Position numbers and translations under genes: made by a program. From assembly GCA_000940995.1 (NCBI GenBank), contig CP005973.1:1116001-1180000 (forward strand): 64,000 nucleotides of DNA, read 5' to 3'. This stretch comes from Photobacterium gaetbulicola Gung47 (GTDB taxonomy: Bacteria > Pseudomonadota > Gammaproteobacteria > Enterobacterales > Vibrionaceae). Shown piece after piece: positions 51,869-61,355 of the stretch (positions are counted from its first letter, which is position 1; each line of letters starts with the position of its first letter). The notes below the pieces were generated by a model. It made no database searches and had not been told where the DNA came from. It saw only the letters and a list, made by a program, of their open reading frames with translations.

Positions 51869-52524
51869 AAATACTCGTCGTTGAAGATGAATTAGCCTTG
51901 GGCGAACAAATTGTTGAAGGTTTAGAACATAGCGGCTGGGTAGCCGAACTCTCCAGTGATGGCATCGATGCCTTATACCGTGCCACCTCTGAGCCATGGG
52001 ACGGTATCATCCTCGATTTAGGCCTGCCTAAATTAGACGGCCTGACGGTGCTCAAAGGCATTCGCGACGAGAACGTCACCTGCCCCGTCATTATTCTCAG
52101 TGCCCGTAACGAACTCACCCAGCGTGTCGAAGGGCTAAATGCCGGTGCCGATGATTACCTGACCAAACCTTTCCAGATGATTGAACTGGTAGCCCGTTTG
52201 CGTGCACAGGTCCGACGCTCTACCGGCAATGCCTCACCCGTTATCCAAATTGGCGGTCTGAGCCTCGATACCCGCACTTCAAAAGTAATGCACAATGGTG
52301 AAAGTATCGATCTTACCGCGTTGGAGTTTAAGGTGCTCTCGTACATGATGCACAATGCCGATAAAGTCATTTCCCGTACCGAGTTGGTTGAGCATATTTA
52401 CAAGCAGGACTTTGACCGCGATTCCAACACGATTGAAGTGTTCATTGGCCGCATACGCCGCAAAATCGGCGGTGATGTTATCAAAACCGTAAGAGGACTC
52501 GGGTATCGTATCAATGCCGATTAG
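51865..52524 (+). CDS. PhoP/QseB-like response regulator
   Basis: 219 residues. Receiver with E7-D8, phospho-acceptor D51 in GIILDLGLPKLDG, K near 101 in YLTKPFQ; winged-helix part with DSNTIEVFIGRIRRKIG and TVRGLGYRI. It overlaps the PepSY gene by four bases and the kinase by 11. The trio PepSY-regulator-kinase resembles the CarR/CarS (VprA/VprB) set of Vibrio cholerae, which controls lipid A glycine modification; orthology is not shown here. Confidence 0.92.
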   Translation: MKILVVEDELALGEQIVEGLEHSGWVAELSSDGIDALYRATSEPWDGIILDLGLPKLDGLTVLKGIRDENVTCPVIILSARNELTQRVEGLNAGADDYLTKPFQMIELVARLRAQVRRSTGNASPVIQIGGLSLDTRTSKVMHNGESIDLTALEFKVLSYMMHNADKVISRTELVEHIYKQDFDRDSNTIEVFIGRIRRKIGGDVIKTVRGLGYRINAD

Positions 52525-53851
52525 AGCCCCACACACCTCTTTACCAAGCTTACGCAGCCGCTTGCTTATTGCCGCGGCTGTGTGGCTATTAGGTACTACC
52601 CTTACCGCTGGTTACCTGATGCCATCGTTCATCAAAACTTACCTGGTTGATCAGGAAAAACACCAGCTTTATATCTATCTTGACGAATTAACCGCACAGA
52701 TAGATGTCGACAACAAAGGGAATTTGATCCCTCCAAGAGCCCTGTCTAACCCTCGCTTCCAGCAACCTTATAGCGGTCTGTACTGGACTTTGAATGTTGC
52801 CGATAACGAATTTCGTTCTCGCTCATTGTGGGATACCCGTATCACCGGTGATGACGAATCAGGTTATGCTGGCCCCAACAAGCAATCGCTAATTGTCTTG
52901 ACCCGAAATATTCTTCTGCCCGAACTGGATGAGCCTGTCACCTTGACGGTTGCAATCAACCAAGAAAGATTGCTTAAAACCCTCAACCAACTCACCGGCG
53001 GCTTGTGGCTTATTTTACTTGTCATGGCAGGCGGTATCCTGTGCTTAATCTGGCTGCAGGTAAGCTGGTCACTCTGGCCGCTGCGGCGCTTGCAAAATAA
53101 TTTGAAACAAGTCCGTGAGGGAGAAACCTCGGAATTGAGTGGGGTCTACCCCGCCGAGATCCGTCCGGTTGTCGATGATTTGAATGCCCTGCTATTTCAT
53201 TACCAAGAGTTGCTAGAACGAGCACGCAATCACGCGGGCAACCTTTCGCACGCTCTCAAAACACCGATAGCCATTCTTAATAATGAGGTTGCCCACCTCA
53301 ATGTTCAGGAACGGTCAAAGCTTGAACCTTTGCTGCAGCAGCTTCAGCAGCACATCGACTACCACCTCGTCCGGGCACGAATGGCAGGGGCAAGTAACAT
53401 CCTGTCAGCTAAAACTGCCCCTTCAAGCCGAGTTGATGCTATCTCCATGGCGATGGACAAGGTATATGCACACAGGGGCGTTGTGCTCGTTAACGAGCTG
53501 GACAGTGATTTGCAGGTCGCAATCGAAAAGCGGGATCTCGACGAGATCTTGGGTAACCTGATTGAGAACAGCTACAAATGGGCCAATAGCTTGATAAGGG
53601 TCCACCAGCCAGAGCAAACTTCGGAGTCTGTATTGCTGGTTATTGAAGATGATGGCCCCGGGATTGACGATGATGCCTATCACAACGCCCTCAAGCGTGG
53701 CGTTAGGCTTGATGAAGCCACGCCCGGAACAGGTCTGGGATTAAATATTGCAAATGAATTAGCCCATAGCTACCGGGGTGAGCTTAGCCTTAGCCGGAGC
53801 CAGCTTGGCGGATTAAAAGCATCAATCAAGCTGCCCAAGCCAAGAAACTAA
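52514..53851 (+). CDS. PhoQ/QseC-like sensor histidine kinase
   Basis: 445 residues. Membrane helix about 14-34, periplasmic sensor about 35-155, second helix about 157-180, then HAMP-like region, H246 in NLSHALKTPIAILNNE, N-box NLIENSYKWAN, G1 IEDDGPGID and G2 GTGLGLNIANELA. The H-x-x-K-T-P phospho motif is typical of the PhoQ type. Its ATG lies within the end of the regulator gene. The sensor is acidic in places, as in cation- or peptide-sensing kinases, but no ligand can be named. Confidence 0.92.
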   Translation: MPIRAPHTSLPSLRSRLLIAAAVWLLGTTLTAGYLMPSFIKTYLVDQEKHQLYIYLDELTAQIDVDNKGNLIPPRALSNPRFQQPYSGLYWTLNVADNEFRSRSLWDTRITGDDESGYAGPNKQSLIVLTRNILLPELDEPVTLTVAINQERLLKTLNQLTGGLWLILLVMAGGILCLIWLQVSWSLWPLRRLQNNLKQVREGETSELSGVYPAEIRPVVDDLNALLFHYQELLERARNHAGNLSHALKTPIAILNNEVAHLNVQERSKLEPLLQQLQQHIDYHLVRARMAGASNILSAKTAPSSRVDAISMAMDKVYAHRGVVLVNELDSDLQVAIEKRDLDEILGNLIENSYKWANSLIRVHQPEQTSESVLLVIEDDGPGIDDDAYHNALKRGVRLDEATPGTGLGLNIANELAHSYRGELSLSRSQLGGLKASIKLPKPRN

Positions 53852-53881
53852 CAAGACAGGCTCTCCTACAACAGCCCACCT

Positions 53882-53904
53882 GGCGAGCAAGTGCTCGCCT
53901 TTAT
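53882..53904 (+). terminator. Rho-independent terminator of the PepSY-kinase operon
   Basis: GGCGAGC and GCTCGCC arms with an AAGT loop and TTTATT. Confidence 0.8.
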
Positions 53905-53934
53905 TCTTAATGGCGATAGCGTTAAGAATGACTA

Positions 53935-54171
53935 CTACGGCCAAAGAGTCAGATTCAATATTCTGACAACCACACCCAGCACGAGAGAGGCCACGCCCAA
54001 CCGATACCATTTGAACTCTTCGACGGACATGCCAATACGGTTATAAAACATCTTCAAAACACCAGTCCAGTCGCTTGTCCGACGGCCATACAAAATAATC
54101 CCGTTTCCTACCATGGCTAGCCCAGCCAGAATCAACAGGTACTCGGCAACGGTCATTGATAACTGCAGCAT
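53935..54171 (-). CDS. Small membrane protein with two helices (78 aa)
   Basis: 78 residues. Two hydrophobic segments (about 8-27 and 56-76) are separated by a basic, aromatic middle (RTSDWTGVLKMFYNRIGM). No family recognised. GGGAG lies before the ATG. It is convergent with the kinase operon and divergent from the ATPase gene. Probably a real small inner-membrane protein of unknown role. Confidence 0.7.
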   Translation of the reverse strand: MLQLSMTVAEYLLILAGLAMVGNGIILYGRRTSDWTGVLKMFYNRIGMSVEEFKWYRLGVASLVLGVVVRILNLTLWP

Positions 54172-54372
54172 GGTGTACTCCCTTTTTTATCATCTACACT
54201 CTGATTTAATGCCATTCCCACTAATAGCTCAATTAGACCAAGGTAGAGTTAAACGTCTCTCGGCGGACGGCTTTAATAAAAAATGCAACGAACCGCAAAC
54301 TTTATATGCTTATTCAAGGCGTTTAGTGTAGAATCCTGCCCCCGGAATTTCTAACGAAGGTATCGAGGCGAC

Positions 54373-56022
54373 ATGCAATTACTCGAAGCAAAACTACATA
54401 AAATTGACCGTCATAATTACCGCAGCTACTCCAGCTTGCGCGGTGAATACCATTTCGTTGACTTCGATTTCTTCATTGATATCACTCAATCAGACCCTTT
54501 TGCGCCAGCATCACGTGTGCGTGCACGCCGCAAGTGGTCATTGACCGATCTTGAATGGCTAAAAGAGCAGTCCCCTGACTACCAGCGTGCAGCTCGTGAC
54601 TTCATTGCCCGCCATTTCGCTGAACTGGCCCAGCAGATCAACGAGATTCAAATCGACCGCCCGGGACAAGCCGTTCTAGACCGCACCGCCGTTGTCTTTG
54701 ACGATGACGCACTTGAATTGCGCTTTCGCGTAGATTTGCCATCAGACGGCCGTACAATCATTGCCAAGAAAACGGCAAACCTGCTGACGTTCACCATGCC
54801 AAAGATCATCCGTCGCGCCACGATCGCCCGTGAATTGCCGATGGACGAGCTAAAGCGTCATTGTGAAACCGTCGAAGATCAGGTGGCACTGCGCAAGCAG
54901 CTTGCGGATAAAGGCTTAATGGCATTTGTTGCAGACGACAGTATCCTTCCTCGCCTGGCCGGTAACAGTGACCTGCCGATGGCTGACGCCCTTCCGTTTG
55001 TCAGCCCAGAGAGCCTTGCGGTTGAACTGGAAGCACCTCACCGCGGCAAGATTCGCGGTATGGGTGTCCCTAAAGGTATTACCATGATTGTCGGTGGCGG
55101 CTTCCACGGTAAATCAACCTTGCTAAATGCCATCGAGAACTCGGTCTATGACCATATTCCTGGTGATGGCCGAGAGTACATTGTTACTGATGAATCAGCG
55201 TCGAAGATCCGTGCAGAAGACGGCCGCTGTGTACACAACGTCGATCTAACGCCATACATCAGCAACCTACCAATGGGCAAGGACACCAGCATGTTCTCTA
55301 CCCAGAATGCATCAGGTTCCACTTCCCAGGCCTCATGGCTACAAGAGTCTATCGAAGCCGGCTCTAACGCCCTACTGATTGATGAAGACACCTCTGCGTC
55401 AAACTTCATGATCCGTGATGAGCGCATGCAGGCCCTAATTGCCAAGGACGACGAACCCATCACCCCGCTTGTCGATCGTATTTCATTGCTAAGAGACCAG
55501 CTAGACGTATCGGTATTGCTGGTAATGGGAGGCTCAGGTGACTACCTGGACGTCGCCGATACGGTTATCCAGATGCACAACTATCAGGCACTGGATGTGA
55601 CCGAGAAAGCGAAAGGGGTTGTCGCGTCTCACCCTACCCGCCGCCAGCTGGAGGGAAGTAGTGAAATCGCCCGTCCGCGTACGCGTAAGCTCAACCGTGC
55701 CGGCCTAAAAGCACAGCTGGAAGACGGCAAGTTCCGTATCCAGGTCAAAGACAAGACGTCTATGCGCTTCGGCCGTGAATTCATTGATCTTCAAGCACTG
55801 GAGCAAGTCGCCGACTCGAGCCAACTGCATGCTATCGGTTGGTTATGGTTCCAGATTGCACAGGGCAAGGGCTGGGAAAAATCACCAAGTAAAGCCTTCA
55901 GCCAGATGCTGGCGAGTGATGAGTGGTTCCGTACCATGCCGAACTACGGTGATATCGCCAAGCCGCGAGTGATTGAAGTCATGGCTGTACTGAACCGTAT
56001 GCGCAAAGCTGAATTCAAATAA
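54373..56022 (+). CDS. ABC-class ATPase domain protein (MRB1590-like)
   Basis: 549 residues, cytoplasmic, a predicted ATPase of the ABC class (COG3044 type). After an N-terminal domain of about 230 residues comes Walker A GGGFHGKSTLLNAIE near 241, then a long insert with STQNASGSTSQASWLQE (signature-like), Walker B ALLIDEDTSASNFM near 336 and DVSVLLVMGGSGDYLDVAD. The closest structure I recall is the trypanosome RNA-binding ATPase MRB1590. No membrane partner is present, so it is not a transporter. GAGG precedes the ATG. The bacterial role is unknown. Confidence 0.88.
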   Translation: MQLLEAKLHKIDRHNYRSYSSLRGEYHFVDFDFFIDITQSDPFAPASRVRARRKWSLTDLEWLKEQSPDYQRAARDFIARHFAELAQQINEIQIDRPGQAVLDRTAVVFDDDALELRFRVDLPSDGRTIIAKKTANLLTFTMPKIIRRATIARELPMDELKRHCETVEDQVALRKQLADKGLMAFVADDSILPRLAGNSDLPMADALPFVSPESLAVELEAPHRGKIRGMGVPKGITMIVGGGFHGKSTLLNAIENSVYDHIPGDGREYIVTDESASKIRAEDGRCVHNVDLTPYISNLPMGKDTSMFSTQNASGSTSQASWLQESIEAGSNALLIDEDTSASNFMIRDERMQALIAKDDEPITPLVDRISLLRDQLDVSVLLVMGGSGDYLDVADTVIQMHNYQALDVTEKAKGVVASHPTRRQLEGSSEIARPRTRKLNRAGLKAQLEDGKFRIQVKDKTSMRFGREFIDLQALEQVADSSQLHAIGWLWFQIAQGKGWEKSPSKAFSQMLASDEWFRTMPNYGDIAKPRVIEVMAVLNRMRKAEFK

Positions 56023-56037
56023 TTCATTCTACATAAT

Positions 56038-56075
56038 CAAAAGCCCACAACATTTGCATGTTGTGGGCTTTTTTA
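56038..56075. terminator. Strong rho-independent terminator
   Basis: Fifteen-base arms AAAAGCCCACAACAT and ATGTTGTGGGCTTTT with a TTGC loop and further T residues, between convergent genes. Confidence 0.93.
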
Positions 56076-56104
56076 CACCGGTAATCCGTTAGGTTTCATT
56101 CTGA

Positions 56105-57688
56105 TTAATGGCGACGCTGGAACTGATTCATCAACCGCTCTAGACCTTCCAAGCGCTCCACCAGCATCCGGGTACTTTCCACCGAAATATCACTGGTTTT
56201 CTCTGTTTCATTGCCTAATAGATTTATCTTCTGAATATGCTCAGAGATATCGGCACTCACCCCCGCTTGTTGCTCAACCGCCGCGGCGATTTGATGGCTG
56301 CTATCCGTTACAACATCCAGGACATGGTTGATTTCCTTCAACTGTTCCCCCATTGCCAGGGCTTGTTGACGGCAATGTTCCGACTGTTCGCCACCGCGTT
56401 CTACAGCGGCGACTGCCTGGCCGGCAATATCCTGAAGCTGGGTGATCATCTGGTGGATTTCACCGGTCGATGATTGGGTTTTCTGTGCCAATGAACGGAC
56501 TTCATCGGCAACCACAGCAAAGCCTCTTCCCGCCTCTCCGGCACGAGCGGCTTCTATTGCTGCATTGAGGGCCAGAAGATTAGTTTGGTCAGCAATAGTC
56601 CCAATCACATCGAGAATACCCTCGATTTGGCGGCTGCTTTCTGACAATGCATTAATCACCCTTTTTGAGTCATCCAGCTCATTGTGCAAAGCATTAACCG
56701 ACGTAATGGTTTCCTCTACCCGCACTAGCCCGCTATTGGCGACTTGCTGCGCCTTCACCGTCATTTCAGACGCATTCGATGCATTTTCCGCCACCTCTCT
56801 CACGGTTGAGGCCATTTGATCTATCGCCACCCCAACTTGCTCTGTGGCAAGTGTCTGCTCTTGTAAATTAGTTTTGATTTGCTGCGTGTGAGCAAATTCA
56901 TCCTCGGCCGACAGCAGGATATCCGCTGACGTTTCACTGGCTCGCCCGACAATGGCTCGCACCTCGGCCCGCCGCATCCTCAGCGCCAACTCTATCCCAG
57001 AATAATCGTCATACTTTCCGGTATAGATCGGCTCCATCAGTGAATTGTCATACGCTTCACGGGCCAGCGCAGTAACCGCAGACAAGCGTTGTTGCGCATA
57101 CAGGTTAACCATTAGGCCTAGCAGCAGTGCGGCACTTGTGAGTATCGAAATAACTGAATAGCTAGTTACGGCCTGAAATGTACTGAGTAGCCCTGTAATA
57201 ACGAGCAGTACATTCAGTAGCGCCCCGTATCTCAGGCGAAAGCCGCTGCTACCACGCTTGCCCTCGTTGATGGCTTTATAAGTGCCCTCTGCGCGCTTTA
57301 TCTCTTCTTTACTTGGCCGACTGCGTACAGACTGGTACTCAATCACCTGCCCTTCGCTGTTGACGATTGGCGTAACGAACGCAGAGACCCAGTAGTAATT
57401 TCCGTTCTTGCACTTGTTCTTCACCAATCCCATCCAGCTTTTGCCTGCTTTGACATATTGCCAAAGCTGCGCAAATGCCGCTTTGGGCATATCCGCATGC
57501 CTTACTATGTTATGCGGGTTATCAACTAATTCCTGGTTGCTATAACCGGCGACGTCACAAAAGCTGGTATTAGCATAAGTAATGGTGCTAGTGGGATCCG
57601 TCGTTGAGATCAGATTCCAAGAGGATGAATATTCGACTTCCTGCCCTGGCTGCGAAATATTCTGAAAATGTGTGTTTTCCGCTTTCAT
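56105..57688 (-). CDS. Aer-like PAS chemoreceptor
   Basis: About 527 residues. An N-terminal PAS domain (about 25-125) has TYANTSFCDVAGYSNQELVD, HADMPKAAF and GNYYWVSAFVTPI, as in Aer, which binds FAD and reports redox state. A short membrane pair lies at about 160-205. A methyl-accepting domain follows, with IADQTNLLALNAAIEAARAG and GEAGRGFAVVADEVRSLAQ. There is no periplasmic sensor. Start: ATG at 57688, or a GTG three codons earlier; neither has a strong ribosome site. Energy taxis is the likely role. Confidence 0.92.
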   Translation of the reverse strand: MKAENTHFQNISQPGQEVEYSSSWNLISTTDPTSTITYANTSFCDVAGYSNQELVDNPHNIVRHADMPKAAFAQLWQYVKAGKSWMGLVKNKCKNGNYYWVSAFVTPIVNSEGQVIEYQSVRSRPSKEEIKRAEGTYKAINEGKRGSSGFRLRYGALLNVLLVITGLLSTFQAVTSYSVISILTSAALLLGLMVNLYAQQRLSAVTALAREAYDNSLMEPIYTGKYDDYSGIELALRMRRAEVRAIVGRASETSADILLSAEDEFAHTQQIKTNLQEQTLATEQVGVAIDQMASTVREVAENASNASEMTVKAQQVANSGLVRVEETITSVNALHNELDDSKRVINALSESSRQIEGILDVIGTIADQTNLLALNAAIEAARAGEAGRGFAVVADEVRSLAQKTQSSTGEIHQMITQLQDIAGQAVAAVERGGEQSEHCRQQALAMGEQLKEINHVLDVVTDSSHQIAAAVEQQAGVSADISEHIQKINLLGNETEKTSDISVESTRMLVERLEGLERLMNQFQRRH

Positions 57689-57878
57689 TTCTGTCACTTA
57701 TTGTTTTTTTACCGGTTCTAATAAAAACACTCAGGCGAGCAAACTATCGCTTCTCGCAGCCGCTTATTGTGACATTAATTCCAAAGTATCAATTTGATTT
57801 ATATTAATTATTCTAAAGGCATCAACCAATTGTACGCGTGTTTAGCCATATTCATTCCTAAACCCGAACCACAGATCA

Positions 57879-57909
57879 AAACGACGAGGCCATTGCCTCG
57901 TCGTTTTTA
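57879..57909. terminator. Rho-independent terminator of the patatin operon
   Basis: AACGACGAGGC and GCCTCGTCGTT arms with a CATT loop. On the minus strand it follows the patatin gene, with a TTTTG tail; the T run on the plus strand is also good. Confidence 0.82.
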
Positions 57910-57940
57910 ATCTTTATGCTCGGTTTGCAACCGCGGCAAT

Positions 57941-58897
57941 CTAATCCCCTTGCCCCAGATGAGCCTTGAGTTCTGGCAATGCCTGTTTCATGGCTTGGTA
58001 ACCAACATTCATCGCGGCGGTGCGTTCTACTGAACCACCAAAATTTACTAAACTCGGGTCGGGTGATACTGGCGCCAGCACTATCTCTGCACTATCAATT
58101 TCTTCTTTGGTGGCTATGCAGCTTTGGATCCAGAAGGTGTTCGCCATAGTATCAACAGCAGTGTACTTGAGAGGTGGTGGCAAGCTACAGAACACATCAA
58201 CAGCAATCACAATATCCGCCCCAAGTTGGCGAGCTGCATAGACTGGCACCAGTGACAGCACTCCCCCATCCACCAGGATATCTTCATTGTGATAAATTGG
58301 CACAAACACCCCAGGTACACTTGATGAAGTTTGCACGGCTTCACCAATATCTCCTGCAGTGAACATTACAGCCTTCTGCTGGGTCAAGTTGGTAGCAACA
58401 ATACCGGTTGTGACAGGCAAATCGCTGATATCTTTATACCCGGTATGCTTGTTCACCCATCTTGCCAAGGCTTTGCCTTTTATCAGCCCCTTGCGAGAGA
58501 GATTGATATCAACAATCTCATGCTCGGCAAACTCAAACATCTTACGTTCAACATCAGGGTATTCGTGACTGCTATATAGGGCAGCAGCGATCGAGCCCAC
58601 CGATGTGCCGGTGACAATATCAGCTTTGATTCCGGCTTCTTCCAAGGCCTTCATCACCCCCAGGTGCATCATGCCGCGAGACGCACCGCCGCCGAACGCA
58701 ATAGCCAGCTTAGGCTTATCGTCTTTTGAAGATCGCCCGTGCAAAACTTGTGGCATCGCCTCTGCCGTTGACACCATGTTAATATCGACAGCCGTAAGGT
58801 CATCGTATTTATTGACAGTTGAGCACCCGTATAAGCCAGTCAACAGCAACAGAGAAATAAAGTGACGGACTACTTTTTTAAACGCGGTGTTATTCAT
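57941..58897 (-). CDS. Patatin-like phospholipase lipoprotein (RssA type)
   Basis: About 318 residues. A lipoprotein signal (LLTGLYGC, cysteine near 25) is followed by a patatin domain. Oxyanion loop GGGASRGMMHLG is near 70, nucleophile S99 in GTSVGS and catalytic D210 in LVDGGVLS. All dyad residues are present. It probably cleaves phospholipids or lysolipids at the envelope. AGGAG lies six bases before the ATG at 58897, which overlaps the DUF4056 gene end. It is the last of four envelope genes. RssA-like proteins are often cytoplasmic; the lipobox is unusual. Confidence 0.9.
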   Translation of the reverse strand: MNNTAFKKVVRHFISLLLLTGLYGCSTVNKYDDLTAVDINMVSTAEAMPQVLHGRSSKDDKPKLAIAFGGGASRGMMHLGVMKALEEAGIKADIVTGTSVGSIAAALYSSHEYPDVERKMFEFAEHEIVDINLSRKGLIKGKALARWVNKHTGYKDISDLPVTTGIVATNLTQQKAVMFTAGDIGEAVQTSSSVPGVFVPIYHNEDILVDGGVLSLVPVYAARQLGADIVIAVDVFCSLPPPLKYTAVDTMANTFWIQSCIATKEEIDSAEIVLAPVSPDPSLVNFGGSVERTAAMNVGYQAMKQALPELKAHLGQGD

Positions 58898-60149
58898 TGC
58901 CAACTCCTATTGCTTCCATTTCTTTGCTGTCCTGTTGCTTGGCATATCTAGCAATCATTGGGAACTCGGTGTGAACAATACGCTCAGACCACAACTGCTC
59001 AGGAATATGGCTAAATGTCGCAGCATAACGAGGCATGATTTCAAGTACTAACGTGGCGATATTATCCAGCTCTAGCGATTCTGCATAGGCTGGCAATGAA
59101 AGCGCTATTGCAGACGTTTTCGCCACTGGAGCAAGGTGCTCAAACTGATCCCCCAATAACTCTGGCGTTAGTAAATAAGGGGTTTGCTGATCACCCAGCT
59201 CATAATGGCGCTTCAACACCATATATTTGTTTGGAATAGACTCTTTCGAGCTCCACCATTTGCCATCGACAGCAGCGAGAACCTGTTTTGCCTGCGCCTT
59301 ATCGACTATACCCAGTTCCTGCAAGCTTGCGTTCAGCCATAAGCTTACATTCTGATTGTATTCCTGTTCACTCAACACGTTACGATGTTGGATCAAGTTA
59401 AGTACAATCTTTGCACCCAGCATATTGGAGTACAGATCTTCAAGCGAATAGGCAGAAATGGTTTCTGGCCAACCAGAAAAACTGGTATAGCCATGCCACT
59501 GGGCAATTTCATGAGATTCCGCTTTAAAGTATGCCAATCGGGCCGCCAAGTGTGCAGCTACTGACCACTGCTGCTTATCAGTCAGCGCTGATACATCGAA
59601 AGCCCTCATTTCAATATAGCGAGGTCCAAGCTCGGCAGGTAAGTCTATGCGGTGGGCTTGTCCCAAATTAGCCAAAATTTCGAAGAATAAACCAATGGTG
59701 TCATCTGCAGTATCGCGTACATGGGCAAGATCTATAAAGCCGCCTTGTTGGGTGTACACAATACCGTTATTTTCACTACCACCATGATCCAATACCGAAG
59801 AGGAAGCTGACGTGTAGTAATAAATCCCACAGGCAAATTTATGTGGGCCGATATCGCTAAGACCTACCACGTTATTTAGGCGAAAAAAAGGCACCGAAAC
59901 CAAACCAAGCTTTACCTTCTGCATATCGCCGAAGGCGCAGCACGGACGTACGTTTTGAGGCACGGTTAACTTCGGGTAACGGGCTTCTTGCAATTGCCAT
60001 GGTTGGCTTGTCGACTTCCCTTCTATTAGCATCTCGGTCACTTCAGCATTGCTTGGCACTGCATAGGTTTGCCACGTATTGGATGAACATCCAACCAGTA
60101 ATGAAAGTAGAGCGGTAGCAAAAAAAGGGCGAAAAGGTGAACAGCTCAT
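58890..60149 (-). CDS. DUF4056-type lipoprotein
   Basis: About 419 residues with a lipoprotein signal (LLSLLVGC, cysteine near 21). The mature protein has VRPCCAFGDMQKV, then GGFIDLAHVRDTAD near 145 and SHEIAQWHGYTSFSG near 215. The histidine-, aspartate- and glutamate-rich blocks look like a metal or hydrolase site, which I recall as the DUF4056 family. The ATG at 60149 or a TTG at 60158 (overlapping the upstream stop) may start it; neither has a strong ribosome site. It lies between the Omp85-like barrel and the patatin in one operon. Confidence 0.82.
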   Translation of the reverse strand: MSCSPFRPFFATALLSLLVGCSSNTWQTYAVPSNAEVTEMLIEGKSTSQPWQLQEARYPKLTVPQNVRPCCAFGDMQKVKLGLVSVPFFRLNNVVGLSDIGPHKFACGIYYYTSASSSVLDHGGSENNGIVYTQQGGFIDLAHVRDTADDTIGLFFEILANLGQAHRIDLPAELGPRYIEMRAFDVSALTDKQQWSVAAHLAARLAYFKAESHEIAQWHGYTSFSGWPETISAYSLEDLYSNMLGAKIVLNLIQHRNVLSEQEYNQNVSLWLNASLQELGIVDKAQAKQVLAAVDGKWWSSKESIPNKYMVLKRHYELGDQQTPYLLTPELLGDQFEHLAPVAKTSAIALSLPAYAESLELDNIATLVLEIMPRYAATFSHIPEQLWSERIVHTEFPMIARYAKQQDSKEMEAIGVGNE

Positions 60150-60154
60150 TGTTG

Positions 60155-61342
60155 TCAAAACGCTTCGTTGATAGCAAAGTAAAATCCGCTTTGATCATTA
60201 CCAAAGCCCATATCTAGGCGCAAATTGACGCGCTGCTTGATTTCAAAGCGATAGCCTATCCCCACGGAGTAAAGCCAGTCCTCTTCGCCCAGTTGATCAA
60301 ATTCCTCGGCCAATGTCCCCGCCCCTATCCAGTACACCATGCCATGGCGGCCTGACAGCGGTTGACGGTACTCTGCTTGGGAAATAAACAAATTCCGGTC
60401 ACGGTAGTGACCCTGCTCGTAACCACGCAGTGCCTCGGCTCCTCCAAGCAACGCCATTTGGTCCCAACTCACATCACCGAAATTTGATTCCACCCGCGCT
60501 TGCCATGCAAGGACACCAGGGATAAGCGACAATGAGTGGTAATCACTGTAGTTAAGGCTTATCCGCTCGAAATCATTATCTGAACCCAATGCGGTATTAA
60601 AATTGTGGTATTCAAGTTGAATCAGCCGCCCTTTTGACGCATTAAGAGCAAAGTCACGGGAATCGTAAGTCAGGCTGATCATCCCGCCGACATTACGCTG
60701 GGTTTCCGGAAAATTGGCAACACCGGCCCCAACCCAAGGTGTATCCGGATGCTCCTGCTTAGCATCTGACGCTTCATTGCGGGACAGTTCAACGCCCATG
60801 CCAAGATAGGTATATGGCAGGACGCGTACCATACCCGTTACTGAGCCAGAATAAGTACGGCGATCATAATCGACACGCTCATTGTTCATACCGGCATCAA
60901 CACCAATACCGTAAAAAATATCTGGTGAGTCCATTAGTTCAGCATCGATAAACAAGCGGTACTTGTCGTTCTTTAGGTAGTTTGCGTTGCGTATCGCGAC
61001 GCCATAGGCACCATTGATCGAACCAAAGCCATTGAGAGTGATAGAGCTTGGTTGCGTGGTGGTATCTTTCATATCTGGCATATACAAACCTACCGCCGAT
61101 ACGCCAATACCGAATTTTTTCTCCGGCGTATAAAACGGCCCTGGCATCACGCTCCAGTCGATCCCCTTTTCAGGATTGAAACCACCATCGGCACCTAGTT
61201 CAAGCAACATACCATCAAGCCATTGCTGGTAGCGTTGGTACGCGGTTAGCTCTGGCTCATGCTGGACGGACTCTTGCTCGGTCTGCGTTGCAGCACTGGT
61301 GCCAGACAATACCAAGCAAACAAAAGGAAGTATTTTTTTCAT
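60155..61342 (-). CDS. Omp85/BamA-like outer-membrane barrel without POTRA domains
   Basis: 395 residues with a signal peptide (about 1-19) and a barrel of the bacterial surface antigen (Omp85) type. The L6 lid motif is seen as ALRGYEQGHYRDRNLF near 315. The last residues end in phenylalanine (FAINEAF), the usual outer-membrane assembly signal. About 70 residues come before the first strand; no POTRA repeat is visible, unlike BamA or TamA. It overlaps or abuts the DUF4056 gene and follows another barrel. In type Vd systems a similar barrel is fused to a patatin. Confidence 0.85.
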   Translation of the reverse strand: MKKILPFVCLVLSGTSAATQTEQESVQHEPELTAYQRYQQWLDGMLLELGADGGFNPEKGIDWSVMPGPFYTPEKKFGIGVSAVGLYMPDMKDTTTQPSSITLNGFGSINGAYGVAIRNANYLKNDKYRLFIDAELMDSPDIFYGIGVDAGMNNERVDYDRRTYSGSVTGMVRVLPYTYLGMGVELSRNEASDAKQEHPDTPWVGAGVANFPETQRNVGGMISLTYDSRDFALNASKGRLIQLEYHNFNTALGSDNDFERISLNYSDYHSLSLIPGVLAWQARVESNFGDVSWDQMALLGGAEALRGYEQGHYRDRNLFISQAEYRQPLSGRHGMVYWIGAGTLAEEFDQLGEEDWLYSVGIGYRFEIKQRVNLRLDMGFGNDQSGFYFAINEAF

Positions 61343-61355
61343 TGTTTATTAATTG

